Positions 9,896-19,927 of a stretch of 64,000 nucleotides of DNA are shown here, piece by piece (the first letter of the stretch is position 1; every line of letters begins with the position of its first letter). A model generated the notes under the pieces. That model saw nothing but the letters and a program-made list of their open reading frames with translations, made no database searches and was not told the DNA's origin. The stretch is from positions 496,001 through 560,000 of the forward strand of contig NZ_PNCJ01000005.1 of the NCBI RefSeq assembly GCF_005887115.1, written 5' to 3'. This DNA comes from Pseudoalteromonas rubra (lineage in GTDB: Bacteria > Pseudomonadota > Gammaproteobacteria > Enterobacterales > Alteromonadaceae). The translations under genes and the position numbers were made by a program.

Positions 9896-12800
9896 TTACA
9901 AGTCCATCTCCGTCATGGATTGATCATCAAATGCCACGCTGATATCACGACCGCTGACAATGTTACTGAGGCGCGCAACGCCATCAGGAGCAGCCGATGC
10001 GCCTGAACTGACCAGATCTTCTACCCGGACAGCAAGTTGCACAACACTGGGGTTATCAAAGATGTCACCGACCGTGGCCCTGATAGCAAAGTGTTGATTC
10101 AGCCTTGATATCAATTGCATAGCCAACACTGAGTTACCGCCACATTCGAAGAAATTGTGATGGGTGCCCAGTTGCTCTGAATTTAATAACTCGTGATAAA
10201 TGGTCAGGATCTTCGCTTCCACCGGGTTGGCAGGTTGGCACAGCTCGGTCTGCACCAGTTGATTGTTATCCGGCACCACCAGCGCATTGCGATCAAGCTT
10301 GCCATTGGCTGTTGTTGGCCACTCTCCAAGCCAGCACAGGTATTCAGGTAACATATAAGCTGGCAGCTGATTTGCCAGAGCGCTTCGCAATGTGCTGATA
10401 GTCCAGTGCTGCGCCAGTTCGCCCTGCTCAATGCAGTAGGCGCACAATGCGGCTTGATTCTGGCCAGTTGTTTTGATGAATACCCGAACATCTACATCTC
10501 CCAGCACGTTGCGTAGCTGCGCTTCAATTTCACCCAGCTCAATCCGGTGGCCATGCAGCTTCACCTGATGGTCAAGTCGACCATCAAGTTCAAAACGGCC
10601 ATCGGCCAGCCTGCGTGCCCGATCCCCGGTGCGATACAGTCGTTCGCTGTGGTGTTCATCAAACTGGTGGACAACAAAGCGGGCTTGTGTGAGCTCAGGC
10701 CTTGCCAGGTAGCCATTAGCCAGGCCGGCCCCACCGATCCACAGCTCTCCCCATACACCCACTGGCTGCACAGCGGCACTGTGTGTGGCATTTTCTGGCA
10801 GCACATACAGGCTGGTATTGGCCACAGGGCCGCCTATGCTGATGTCTTCCGGGGTGAGGATCTGTGTGGTTGCAGACCAGATAGTGGTTTCAGTAGGCCC
10901 GTACATATTCCAAAGCGCTTTTGCCTGGCTGAGTAACTGAGCAGCAAGTGCCGAACTTAAAGGTTCGCCTCCACTCCACACAGTTAAGCCTGCCGCAAAA
11001 TTGGGACATGTCGACAACAATAATTGCCATAAGGTCGGGGTAGCCTGCATCACAGTAACCGGGTGCTGCTTAAGCAGGTCAGCCAGCGCATTTGGATCAC
11101 TACAGGCCTGCTCGCTGGCCAGCAACACAGTGCCGCCAACCATAAGTGGACCAAACAGCTCCAGCAAGGCTATGTCAAAGGCGATAGTGGTGACACTCAG
11201 CAAACAGTCTGACTGATCCAACCCGGGCTGGCGAGCCATTGTGTGTAGCAGGTTCGCCAGCGCACCGTGGCTTATCTCTACCCCTTTTGGCTTCCCTGTG
11301 GAGCCTGAGGTATAAATCACATACGCACGCTGCTGTGGCGTAATTACCTGAGCATCAAAGTCACTGGCGCACTGTGCAATCTCAGCTTGCCTGACATCCA
11401 AATCAACAATGTCTATGTCTGTATGCGCAATGGCAAGGGCAGCCTCACTCATTGCGTCACACAGCAAACAACATGCCTGACTGTCGCTCAGCATCTCTTT
11501 TAACCTGGCCTGAGGGAAAGCCAGATCCAGCGGCAGGAAGGCTGCACCGGCTTTCAATACAGCTAACAAGGCAACCAGCAGCTCAGTGCGCCGCGGCAGC
11601 GCAATGGCCACCAGAGAATCGGCACCGATTCCTCTGGCAGATAAATAGTTTGCCAGTTGATTAACGCGCTCTTGTAGTTGCCCATAGCACAGTGCTTGTT
11701 CTGCGCAGATGAGCGCGGTGTTTTGCCCCAGCTGAGTCGCCCGAGCCGACAACGCTTCCAACAGCAGTGGCTGTCCGAGCGTCTCTGAAACGGGTGTAAC
11801 AAGCTGCGCATGCATCTGGCTATCCAGCAGACTCACCTTGTCACAGTCCTGTTCGGCTTGCAGGCCCGCAAATAAGCGAACCAGCGACTGGGCGTAATGC
11901 GCCATCATATCGCTGTCATAGCGCGCACTCAGATACTCCAGCTCCAGTGTCCACTGACCATTGATACACAATAAATTGCAGTTTAATTCATACTGACCAA
12001 ACCGGGTGTCCGTTGTACAGCCCGATACCGTCAGTCCGTCAAATTCGGGAAGCTTTTGCACTTTATCCAGATTGAACAAAGTCTCTGGCAAAGACACGGC
12101 CTCATGGGTTAGCTCGCTGTAAGGCAGGTGCTGATGCTCAAAGGCTTCTAGCAAGTTGTTTTGCAGTTGCTTAACCAGGGCAGCAACAGTAAGAGGACCC
12201 GAGAAATCTGCCACCACAGGTAAAATGTTGGTGCAGTAGCCCGGTAAATGCTGATCAAGACAGTCCGGATCATACGCATCACTGAGTAACTGACGATCAG
12301 ACACTGGAATACCTACTGCAATATATTGCTGGCCCGTCAACTTGTGTAACCAGAGCGCATAAATTGCCAGTAAGGTTGCAAACTGACCACAGCCCTGAGC
12401 TTTGCTCAGCACCGCAATATTCGGTAGCTCGCCAAGCGCCAATACCTGCTTTTCAACCGTAAAGCTTTCCTGCCTGCCTGCTCCCGGACGGGTTGGCAAC
12501 GCCAGCGCCTCGCACTGTGCCAGTCGATCGAGCCAGTAGGCTTTATCCTGCTGATAGCGAGTGCTGCTGAGGTAGTGTGCCACGCCTTCAACATAGGCAC
12601 TGAAATGAACGGTGGCTGGCGCAGTTAAGTCACCACCAATACAAGTATAATTTTCCGCTATACGACTCATCATTTGTTGCAGACTGAGTCCGTCATACAA
12701 AACATGGTGCGCCGTAATACTAAGCACATGCGCCTGTGGGCCGTCTTGCAGCAAATCAAAGCGACAAAGTGGCTCACTACCAAACTCAAACGTACGGTAG

Positions 12801-15800
12801 CGCACATCGGCTAACATGACCTGCAATGACTGTGCTGTACTTGCATGTTCAATCAAGGATACAGCCGACGCTTCAAGTCGAACATGAGACAGGGTGTCCG
12901 GGTCAACCGAATAACTTAGCAATGGGTAGTCGGTTTGCAGCTGGGCAACAGCCTGCACTAGACGTGCCTTGTCTAGCTGACCGCTGAGACGTAACACGGC
13001 CTGCACATGATAGGCTTGCGCACCTTGTTCTGACTTTAAAGCCAGCGCCAGTAACTGCTGCTGCGCACCGGTTAACGGGAATTGCACAGGCTGCGTATCC
13101 GCAGGATCCGGCTCGCCAAAATAGCCCGCTGCTTTCAGAGCAAGTGCGCTGTCTTTAACGGTCTGGATAATGGTGTTCACATCCGCATCCGTATGTGCCG
13201 CCGATAAGAAGCAATTCCGCCCTTCCCAAATGAACACGCCACGGTTGAGCATTTCATAGAAAAACACGTCCAGGTTCTGACTAAAACGGAAGCGGAATAA
13301 AGACGTAAAGTGCTCTATTTGTATTGGAATATTCTGTGCAGTAAAGAAGGTATTGAGGGTATTGGCAAGATAGTCGGTCTTGCGACTTATCGCTTCCTGA
13401 AGCGGTGACCCGTGTTGTTTTATCTCACTCAGAACCGCCTTGGCACTGGCCATGACCAGTGGGTGTTTGCAAAATGTGCCGGCGAAGAAAGTGGTATCGG
13501 CCTGCGGGTAAGACGCATCACCATATTGCCAATGGCCACCATCAATGCCATCCAGATAATCGTGACTACCGGCAACCACCCCAATCGGCAACCCTCCACC
13601 GACAATCTTGCCATAAGTAGCCATGTCTGCCTGAATCCCCAACATCGCTTGCACTCCACCCGGATGCGCTCTGAATCCGGTGATCATCTCGTCAAAGATA
13701 AGTGCAATGCCCAGCTCTGTCGTCAGTGCCCTTAATGCCTGCAAAAATGCCCAGGGCTGATGGGCTGGATGACGGCTCTGTACGGGTTCAACCAATACTG
13801 CGGCAATGTCATCAGCCTGTGCTCTGATGGCGTCCAGCGCAGCGTCAACGCCATATTCCAGCACCAGATTATCACTGATTGCCCCGGTCCTGACCCCGCC
13901 GCACATAGGTTCTACCGAGTCACCACCGGGCACATTCTGCGCAAGCGTACCGTCATAGTGGCCATGATAAGCCCCTTCAAACTGGACGATTTTGTTGCGG
14001 CGGGTTTTATTACGCGCCAGGCGCACAGCCGTCATTACCGCTTCTGTGCCTGAGTTACAGAAGGTGACTCGCTCAAGTCCGGTCAGCTCGCTTACCAGCT
14101 CAGCCACCTCACAGGCCAGCGGACTTGCCAGCCCCAGTTGCAGGCCTTCGTCAATTTGTTGTGCCAACGCCTGAGTAACAAACGCGGGTTTATGGCCAAA
14201 CAGGTTAACCCCGAAGTCCATGGTAATATCAATATATTCATTGCCATCAATATCCCAGATACGGCTACCTTCACAACGTTTTCCAAATACAGGATAAAGT
14301 AGTTCCTTACTGGACAAGCGGAACCCGGCCGACGCACGACAGTCCGCCAGGTGTGCCCGATGTTCAGACACCAGCGTTTTTGATAAGGGTGTTTTAGCAC
14401 AATAACTGTCTGTGAGTGAGGCCAGATGCCGCTGCACAGTTCTGCTGCTTGCAGCCGACGTTATCTGCTTCTGACCAAAGCCTGGCAGTATTCTGGCAGC
14501 ACTGCCCGATTGCGCGCTTTGAGACATGGCTGGAGCATGCGTCTTAATGGTCTGCTCTGCAGATTGTGTGGCAAGATGAGTGGTCGGGTTGGAAATAGCA
14601 AAGTTATTCTGATGACCCTGCAACATCGCAAGTTGGCGGGCAGCAACGGCTTCAACGCTTTGCGCGGCAGTCGTATTAGAGACAGATGCGGCGGCCTGCA
14701 GCTGTTCCCGGCAAATGTTTGCAACAAGCTCAGAAGAGACATTCAGTGCACCTTGTTCAACTGCCGCCGGACTTGCCACATCGCTATTTGGCTGAGGAAG
14801 CTCAGTGGGAACTGCCAGCGGCGCTGCCGCTGCACACTGATAATCACTGTGTTCTATGATATATGCTACCAGCAACTCTACCGTACTAAGCTCTTCATAG
14901 AACTGGCGCACACTGAACTCGAGGCCAAATTCCCGCTCGTAGGTCCGTACCGCATTCATGATCATCAGTGAATCGACCCCCATCTCCAGCAAAGGGAGGT
15001 GAGTCTGTATATCACTGACGGGCATAGACAATAATCGTGACAGGGTATTGAGCACAAAAGTCCGGATAGCGTCTTCTCGTGAGGTGACTGCAGCACCTCC
15101 AACAGACGCTTCAAGGTCAGTGTTTTGTGCAGCGTTTAACTGTGACGGGATATCCAGGATCCAGTATGGGCTGCGATCGAACGGATATAAAGGTAAAGGG
15201 ACTTTTGGCTGGGTGTCATCACCATAGTGATGAGTCCAGTCAAGCTCTATACCCAGCTCAAACAAGCGCCCCTGAACCGCCAGTAAACGTGGTAAATCAG
15301 CACCTTTATTGTGTAATACGTGCAAAAACTCGCACTGCTGTGCAGGGCGATTTTCCTGCAATAAACCGCACAGCACAGGTTTAGGACCCAGTTCAAGGGC
15401 AATATAAGCCTCTGACTGAGACAAGTGAGCAATACATGCAGCAAATTGCACCGGAGCACAGATCTGCTCAACCCAGTAGCTGGGGTCACACACCCTTAGC
15501 GCTTCTTGTTTGCCAGTCACAGAAGAGACAAACGCAATAGCAGGCTGGCTATATTTGACCTGTGCCGCCACTTGCGCAAATTCACTGAGCATCGGCTGCA
15601 TCAGAGGTGAATGAAATGCCCGCGCGGTATTAATTTCTTTGTGACGCACGTTTTGCGCTTGCAGCGTCCTGCACAGGGTGTCCATTGCGGTGTTGTGGCC
15701 CGAAAACACCACGCCCGACTCACCATGATAAGCCGATACCGATATCTGACCGTCAATGCCAGCTACCAGTACATCGGCCTGCTCACGGTCGCACCGTGCA

Positions 15801-18800
15801 GTCACCATACGGCCGTTGTCCGCAAGTGCATTCATCAGCCGGCCACGCGCTGAGATAAGCTTTATCGCATCGGCAAGTGAAAAAATCCCCGCAATACAGG
15901 CTGCCGCATATTCTCCAACACTGTGACTCACTAATTGATCTGGTTGCAAGCCGGTGCTCTGCCACAATTTTGCCTGAGCATACTCAATGGCAAACAAACA
16001 GACCTGCGTCCACTGGGTCTGGGCCAGGTATTCCTCGTTAGGATCCTGATACAAAACAGTAATAAGCCTTGGCCCTAAAGTGTCCGCTAACAGGCGGTCA
16101 CATTCATCAATAGTGTCACGAAATACAGGTTGCGTGTCGTACAGTGACTTACCCATATCAGGGTATTGTGCTCCCTGCCCGGTGAAAAGGAACACCAGCT
16201 CACGCCCTGGTGCCGACATTTGGCTTGCCAGTTCCGGGAGGTCTTGCACAGCTGTCAGTGCAGCGACCAGTGCTTCGCGACTCTCGCCCACGAAGGCATG
16301 ACGCGCTTCTTTGTAATGGGGCTTTCTCGCAGTCTGGCTCACCAATGTATCGAACTCATTTGGGGTGGCTGCACTTAAAACATCCGCATAGCGGTGTGCA
16401 AGCTGAGTCAGGGAGTTGGCTGATTTTGCAGATAATGGCAGCACGTATCCCGCATATTGCGATGCATCTTTATCGGCTTTTGCAACATTTTCTGGCCGTT
16501 GCGCACAAATAACATGGGCATTGGTGCCACCAAATCCAAACGAACTCACCGCTGCCAGTCTGGGCTTGTCCTCCTGAGAAGGCCATATCTGAGACTGGGT
16601 GACAACCTCAACCGGCAGTTTTTGCCATGGAATATGCCCATTCAGCTGCTCAGTGTGTAATTGTGCAGGTAGCTGCGCTTTCTCAAGACACAACAGCGTT
16701 TTGATCAACCCTGCCAGACCCGCACCAGACTCCAGGTGGCCAATATTGGCCTTAGCTGAGCCCAGTAACAGCGGCTGGTTTGGCGCACGTCCTTCGCCAT
16801 ACACCTTGGCCAGTGCCGATACTTCGATAGGATCGCCCAGCTCTGTGCCTGTACCGTGGGTTTCAATGTACTGGATATCCTCTGGAGCCATTGCAGCACG
16901 TTGCAATGCTGATTTAATAACGCGCTGCTGCGATACACCGTTGGGGGCGGTGATACCGTTGCTCCGACCATCCTGATTTACCGCACTGCCCTTGAGTACC
17001 CCGTAAATAGGGTCTTTATCGGCCATTGCCTGCGCCAGAGGTTTTAATAAAACACAACCCACGCCTTCGCTGCGTACATAACCATCAGCAGCGCGAGAAA
17101 ACGTTTTGCAACGACCATCTTCTGCCAGCATCTGCGCATTGTCACAGGCATCGGTGACCTCATTACTGAGGATTAGGTTGACGCCACACACCAGAGCCAT
17201 GGGCATATCACCAACACGGAGCCCATTCAGAGCATGGTGCAAAGCAACCAAGGAAGAAGAACAGGCTGTATCTACCGAAAGACTCGGACCTGTGAAGTTA
17301 TAGGTATAAGACAAGCGATTGGCAGCAATACTCAGCGCCGTGCCAGTGCCAAGGTAAGGATTGCCCTGCTGCGCTTGGTTCGACATATTAAAGTAGTCAT
17401 TCTGAGAAATGCCCACATATACCCCAATGGGTTGACCGGCCAATTCGGCAGGCATCATTCCGGCCGACTGGATGGCGTGGTAGCTGGTTTCAAGCAACAA
17501 ACGATGCTGAGGGTCTATGTAATTGGCCTCTGCCGGTGAAATACCAAATAGTCCGGCATCAAACTGCTCAATGTCACTCAGGTAACCACCCAACCGGGTC
17601 TTACTCAGTGCCGGACATAAAGCCTGCCGCACAGCATCCGGTACACTGATGGCATCGCGCTTTTCAGTCAACAACTGCCAGTACCCTTTGAGGTCTGCGG
17701 CTTGCGGGTAGCGACACGCCATACCAATTACAGCAACATCGGTGTCACCTTCACTCTCGCCAGTCGAAGCACCACCTTGTGTACTGCTTTCTGAACTCTC
17801 TGAGTGCGCTGCATTGTACTCAGACGTAGTGTGACTATCACAACCCAGACGCTCACGTATCGATTCGAATTGACTTAAATGATGAGCCAGCTGAGCAATT
17901 GACGGATACTCATACAGTACCGTTGCTTCGAGCTCTATGTCATGGAGCTCCATCAGCTCGCCGGAAATCCGCACTGCCTTCATTGAGTCTACACCCAAAG
18001 ATAAAAAGGTAGCGTCAATATCCAGGCTACCGGGTTGACGGTCGACTTCCAGCCCCACGACTTCCTGCAAAACTTTACGTAACGCCGCTTCAACGCCCGA
18101 AAAATCAGTTACTTTGTTGTTATCTTGGACCTTCTTTGGTTGCACTTGCGGCGCTCGTGAACGCGCCAGTACATCGAAAATATCGGCAAGATAGTGACGT
18201 TTGTTTTCCTGTCGCTGAATTTTGCCACTGGAAGTCTTCAGGATCCGCCCGGGCTTGATCAACACCACCTCATACGGGGTAATACCATGTTGCTCAGTGA
18301 CCGCTGCCGTAATCGCTGCAAAGATCTCCTGCTCGTTCAGTTTGCGCACAGCGGTACGCTTGACCTGCTGCACAATAACCAGACGTTCCTCTCCTTGCTC
18401 TGATAAACAAGAAAACGCGGCGCCCCCGTTGTTATCCATGGCGCTATGGGCCTCTACCACAGTCAGCTCAATATCCTGGGGGTAATAGTTTTTACCACGG
18501 AAAATCATCACATCTTTAGCGCGCCCGGTTACGTAGAGTTCGTCCTGGTAGACAAACCCCAAATCGCCCGTTCGCAAATAGGGCCCGTCATTGTCATCAG
18601 CAATACGTGCCTGAAAAATCTCCTTGGTCAGCTCGTCCTTGCGCCAGTAGCCCTGCGCAACGCTTGCACCTTTCACCCAAATTTCGCCGGTATGACCGTC
18701 TTCACAACGTTGCTTTGTATCCGGGTCAACGATGGCCAGTGTATGGCCATGCCAGGTACCACCACACGACACCGCATAATAGGGTTGATTGTCTGTCTGA

Positions 18801-19927
18801 GTCGTTTCGGCTATATCAAGGTCGTAAAACGTAGCACGGCTTGCGGACTGCGTATTTAACAACGACGCTTTGCCCTGATGCATATCTTTACTATCAAGCG
18901 TAAGGACCGCTGGCGTAGTCAACAAACGCCCCCCGGTTGCAAACAAGGTGGTTTCAGCCATGCCATAGCAAGGTGCCGTAGCCTCACGACGAAAGCCGCA
19001 ACGTTTGAACTTCTGGTAAAAGCGTTCAAGGGTACTGGCCCGAACCGGCTCGGCACCATTGAGTGCGCTTTGCCAATGCGATAAGTCTAAGTTTGCCAGC
19101 TCTTCTTCTTTGATTGTGTCTACACACAGGTCGTAGGCAAAATTGGGGGCACTGGAGGTAACGGCTTTGGTTTCACTCAACAGCTTCAGCCAGCGCAGTG
19201 GTTTTTGTAAAAACGATGTCGGGTTCATTAGCGCGGCTGGTGCACCTATGTATATCGGGTGCAAAATACCGAAGATCAGTCCCATATCATGAAAGTGTGG
19301 GAGCCAGCTCACAATGGGCGTCTGAGCACTGTGGCCGAAGGCTAGCTTCATCATTTCTTCGTTGTCCATGATGTTACCATGGCTGACCATTACCCCCTTG
19401 GGGCTCCCCGTCGAGCCAGAGGTATACTGCAAAAAAGCCAGGTCTTGTGGCGCAATCTGGATATCCTGCCAGGCCATGGGCTCGACCAGCTCAACCGCCT
19501 CACCATCGGTGGCAATGATAGACACATTGCTCAGACTTTCCTCGGCTTCAAATAGCGGCTGTGCAATTTCATAAATCTTGCTGCTGGTCAGTGCACCCGT
19601 TGCACCGGCGTCTTCAATAATGCTTCTCAGGCGGTCGGTATTTTGGTTCTTTTTTGGCGGGTATGCCGGTACGGCCACAATGCCAGCGTACAGACAGGCA
19701 AAAAACGCTTCTACAAACTCAAACCCTGAGTTGTACAAGAGCAAAGCTCTGTCACCTTTTTCAAAGTAAGTCAGCAAGCGTGCCGCGATCCGTCTGGAAT
19801 TCAGGTCGAGCTCTGCGTAGCTCAGGGAAACTGCCGGTTGATTGTCTTCGAAGAAATACTGATATGCAATGTCATCGCCACGTGTCCGGGCCAATGTCAC
19901 TAATGTAGCCACTAAGTCGTTATTCAT
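9896..19927 (-). CDS. Hybrid FAAL/PKS/aminotransferase/NRPS starter enzyme (iturin-type)
   Basis: Loads and elongates a fatty acid, aminates it at the beta carbon and condenses it with the first amino acid. Domains (numbered from ATG at 19927): fatty acyl-AMP ligase 1-590; ACP 615-690 (Ser648 in GVDSMKA); ketosynthase 735-1160 (Cys889 in DTACSSS, plus THGTGT and NIGHLE histidines); acyltransferase 1255-1560 (Ser1336 in SHSVGE, AFHS typical of malonyl); ACP 1610-1690 (Ser1653); Ala/Gln/Ser-rich linker 1690-1850; class III PLP aminotransferase 1860-2275 (Lys2107 in YGKIVGGG); condensation 2300-2720 (HHVLYDG at 2407); adenylation 2745-3215; carrier 3230-3305 (Ser3266 in GGNS). No KR or DH, so the ketosynthase product stays a beta-ketone, which the aminotransferase can aminate as in MycA/ItuA. 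The pocket reads DILQWGMIWK, closest to known Gly codes. The frame opens at a TTG at 19942, but ATG 19927 matches where FAALs normally begin. All core catalytic motifs look intact. Confidence 0.95.
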   Translation of the reverse strand: MNNDLVATLVTLARTRGDDIAYQYFFEDNQPAVSLSYAELDLNSRRIAARLLTYFEKGDRALLLYNSGFEFVEAFFACLYAGIVAVPAYPPKKNQNTDRLRSIIEDAGATGALTSSKIYEIAQPLFEAEESLSNVSIIATDGEAVELVEPMAWQDIQIAPQDLAFLQYTSGSTGSPKGVMVSHGNIMDNEEMMKLAFGHSAQTPIVSWLPHFHDMGLIFGILHPIYIGAPAALMNPTSFLQKPLRWLKLLSETKAVTSSAPNFAYDLCVDTIKEEELANLDLSHWQSALNGAEPVRASTLERFYQKFKRCGFRREATAPCYGMAETTLFATGGRLLTTPAVLTLDSKDMHQGKASLLNTQSASRATFYDLDIAETTQTDNQPYYAVSCGGTWHGHTLAIVDPDTKQRCEDGHTGEIWVKGASVAQGYWRKDELTKEIFQARIADDNDGPYLRTGDLGFVYQDELYVTGRAKDVMIFRGKNYYPQDIELTVVEAHSAMDNNGGAAFSCLSEQGEERLVIVQQVKRTAVRKLNEQEIFAAITAAVTEQHGITPYEVVLIKPGRILKTSSGKIQRQENKRHYLADIFDVLARSRAPQVQPKKVQDNNKVTDFSGVEAALRKVLQEVVGLEVDRQPGSLDIDATFLSLGVDSMKAVRISGELMELHDIELEATVLYEYPSIAQLAHHLSQFESIRERLGCDSHTTSEYNAAHSESSESSTQGGASTGESEGDTDVAVIGMACRYPQAADLKGYWQLLTEKRDAISVPDAVRQALCPALSKTRLGGYLSDIEQFDAGLFGISPAEANYIDPQHRLLLETSYHAIQSAGMMPAELAGQPIGVYVGISQNDYFNMSNQAQQGNPYLGTGTALSIAANRLSYTYNFTGPSLSVDTACSSSLVALHHALNGLRVGDMPMALVCGVNLILSNEVTDACDNAQMLAEDGRCKTFSRAADGYVRSEGVGCVLLKPLAQAMADKDPIYGVLKGSAVNQDGRSNGITAPNGVSQQRVIKSALQRAAMAPEDIQYIETHGTGTELGDPIEVSALAKVYGEGRAPNQPLLLGSAKANIGHLESGAGLAGLIKTLLCLEKAQLPAQLHTEQLNGHIPWQKLPVEVVTQSQIWPSQEDKPRLAAVSSFGFGGTNAHVICAQRPENVAKADKDASQYAGYVLPLSAKSANSLTQLAHRYADVLSAATPNEFDTLVSQTARKPHYKEARHAFVGESREALVAALTAVQDLPELASQMSAPGRELVFLFTGQGAQYPDMGKSLYDTQPVFRDTIDECDRLLADTLGPRLITVLYQDPNEEYLAQTQWTQVCLFAIEYAQAKLWQSTGLQPDQLVSHSVGEYAAACIAGIFSLADAIKLISARGRLMNALADNGRMVTARCDREQADVLVAGIDGQISVSAYHGESGVVFSGHNTAMDTLCRTLQAQNVRHKEINTARAFHSPLMQPMLSEFAQVAAQVKYSQPAIAFVSSVTGKQEALRVCDPSYWVEQICAPVQFAACIAHLSQSEAYIALELGPKPVLCGLLQENRPAQQCEFLHVLHNKGADLPRLLAVQGRLFELGIELDWTHHYGDDTQPKVPLPLYPFDRSPYWILDIPSQLNAAQNTDLEASVGGAAVTSREDAIRTFVLNTLSRLLSMPVSDIQTHLPLLEMGVDSLMIMNAVRTYEREFGLEFSVRQFYEELSTVELLVAYIIEHSDYQCAAAAPLAVPTELPQPNSDVASPAAVEQGALNVSSELVANICREQLQAAASVSNTTAAQSVEAVAARQLAMLQGHQNNFAISNPTTHLATQSAEQTIKTHAPAMSQSAQSGSAARILPGFGQKQITSAASSRTVQRHLASLTDSYCAKTPLSKTLVSEHRAHLADCRASAGFRLSSKELLYPVFGKRCEGSRIWDIDGNEYIDITMDFGVNLFGHKPAFVTQALAQQIDEGLQLGLASPLACEVAELVSELTGLERVTFCNSGTEAVMTAVRLARNKTRRNKIVQFEGAYHGHYDGTLAQNVPGGDSVEPMCGGVRTGAISDNLVLEYGVDAALDAIRAQADDIAAVLVEPVQSRHPAHQPWAFLQALRALTTELGIALIFDEMITGFRAHPGGVQAMLGIQADMATYGKIVGGGLPIGVVAGSHDYLDGIDGGHWQYGDASYPQADTTFFAGTFCKHPLVMASAKAVLSEIKQHGSPLQEAISRKTDYLANTLNTFFTAQNIPIQIEHFTSLFRFRFSQNLDVFFYEMLNRGVFIWEGRNCFLSAAHTDADVNTIIQTVKDSALALKAAGYFGEPDPADTQPVQFPLTGAQQQLLALALKSEQGAQAYHVQAVLRLSGQLDKARLVQAVAQLQTDYPLLSYSVDPDTLSHVRLEASAVSLIEHASTAQSLQVMLADVRYRTFEFGSEPLCRFDLLQDGPQAHVLSITAHHVLYDGLSLQQMMSRIAENYTCIGGDLTAPATVHFSAYVEGVAHYLSSTRYQQDKAYWLDRLAQCEALALPTRPGAGRQESFTVEKQVLALGELPNIAVLSKAQGCGQFATLLAIYALWLHKLTGQQYIAVGIPVSDRQLLSDAYDPDCLDQHLPGYCTNILPVVADFSGPLTVAALVKQLQNNLLEAFEHQHLPYSELTHEAVSLPETLFNLDKVQKLPEFDGLTVSGCTTDTRFGQYELNCNLLCINGQWTLELEYLSARYDSDMMAHYAQSLVRLFAGLQAEQDCDKVSLLDSQMHAQLVTPVSETLGQPLLLEALSARATQLGQNTALICAEQALCYGQLQERVNQLANYLSARGIGADSLVAIALPRRTELLVALLAVLKAGAAFLPLDLAFPQARLKEMLSDSQACCLLCDAMSEAALAIAHTDIDIVDLDVRQAEIAQCASDFDAQVITPQQRAYVIYTSGSTGKPKGVEISHGALANLLHTMARQPGLDQSDCLLSVTTIAFDIALLELFGPLMVGGTVLLASEQACSDPNALADLLKQHPVTVMQATPTLWQLLLSTCPNFAAGLTVWSGGEPLSSALAAQLLSQAKALWNMYGPTETTIWSATTQILTPEDISIGGPVANTSLYVLPENATHSAAVQPVGVWGELWIGGAGLANGYLARPELTQARFVVHQFDEHHSERLYRTGDRARRLADGRFELDGRLDHQVKLHGHRIELGEIEAQLRNVLGDVDVRVFIKTTGQNQAALCAYCIEQGELAQHWTISTLRSALANQLPAYMLPEYLCWLGEWPTTANGKLDRNALVVPDNNQLVQTELCQPANPVEAKILTIYHELLNSEQLGTHHNFFECGGNSVLAMQLISRLNQHFAIRATVGDIFDNPSVVQLAVRVEDLVSSGASAAPDGVARLSNIVSGRDISVAFDDQSMTEMDL

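Noticed and set aside
9900..19900. Many open frames of 60-180 codons on the plus strand opposite the megasynthetase
   Set aside because: They are antisense to a continuous domain-complete enzyme, lack ribosome-binding sites and show no recognisable protein family; shadows of GC-rich coding bias.
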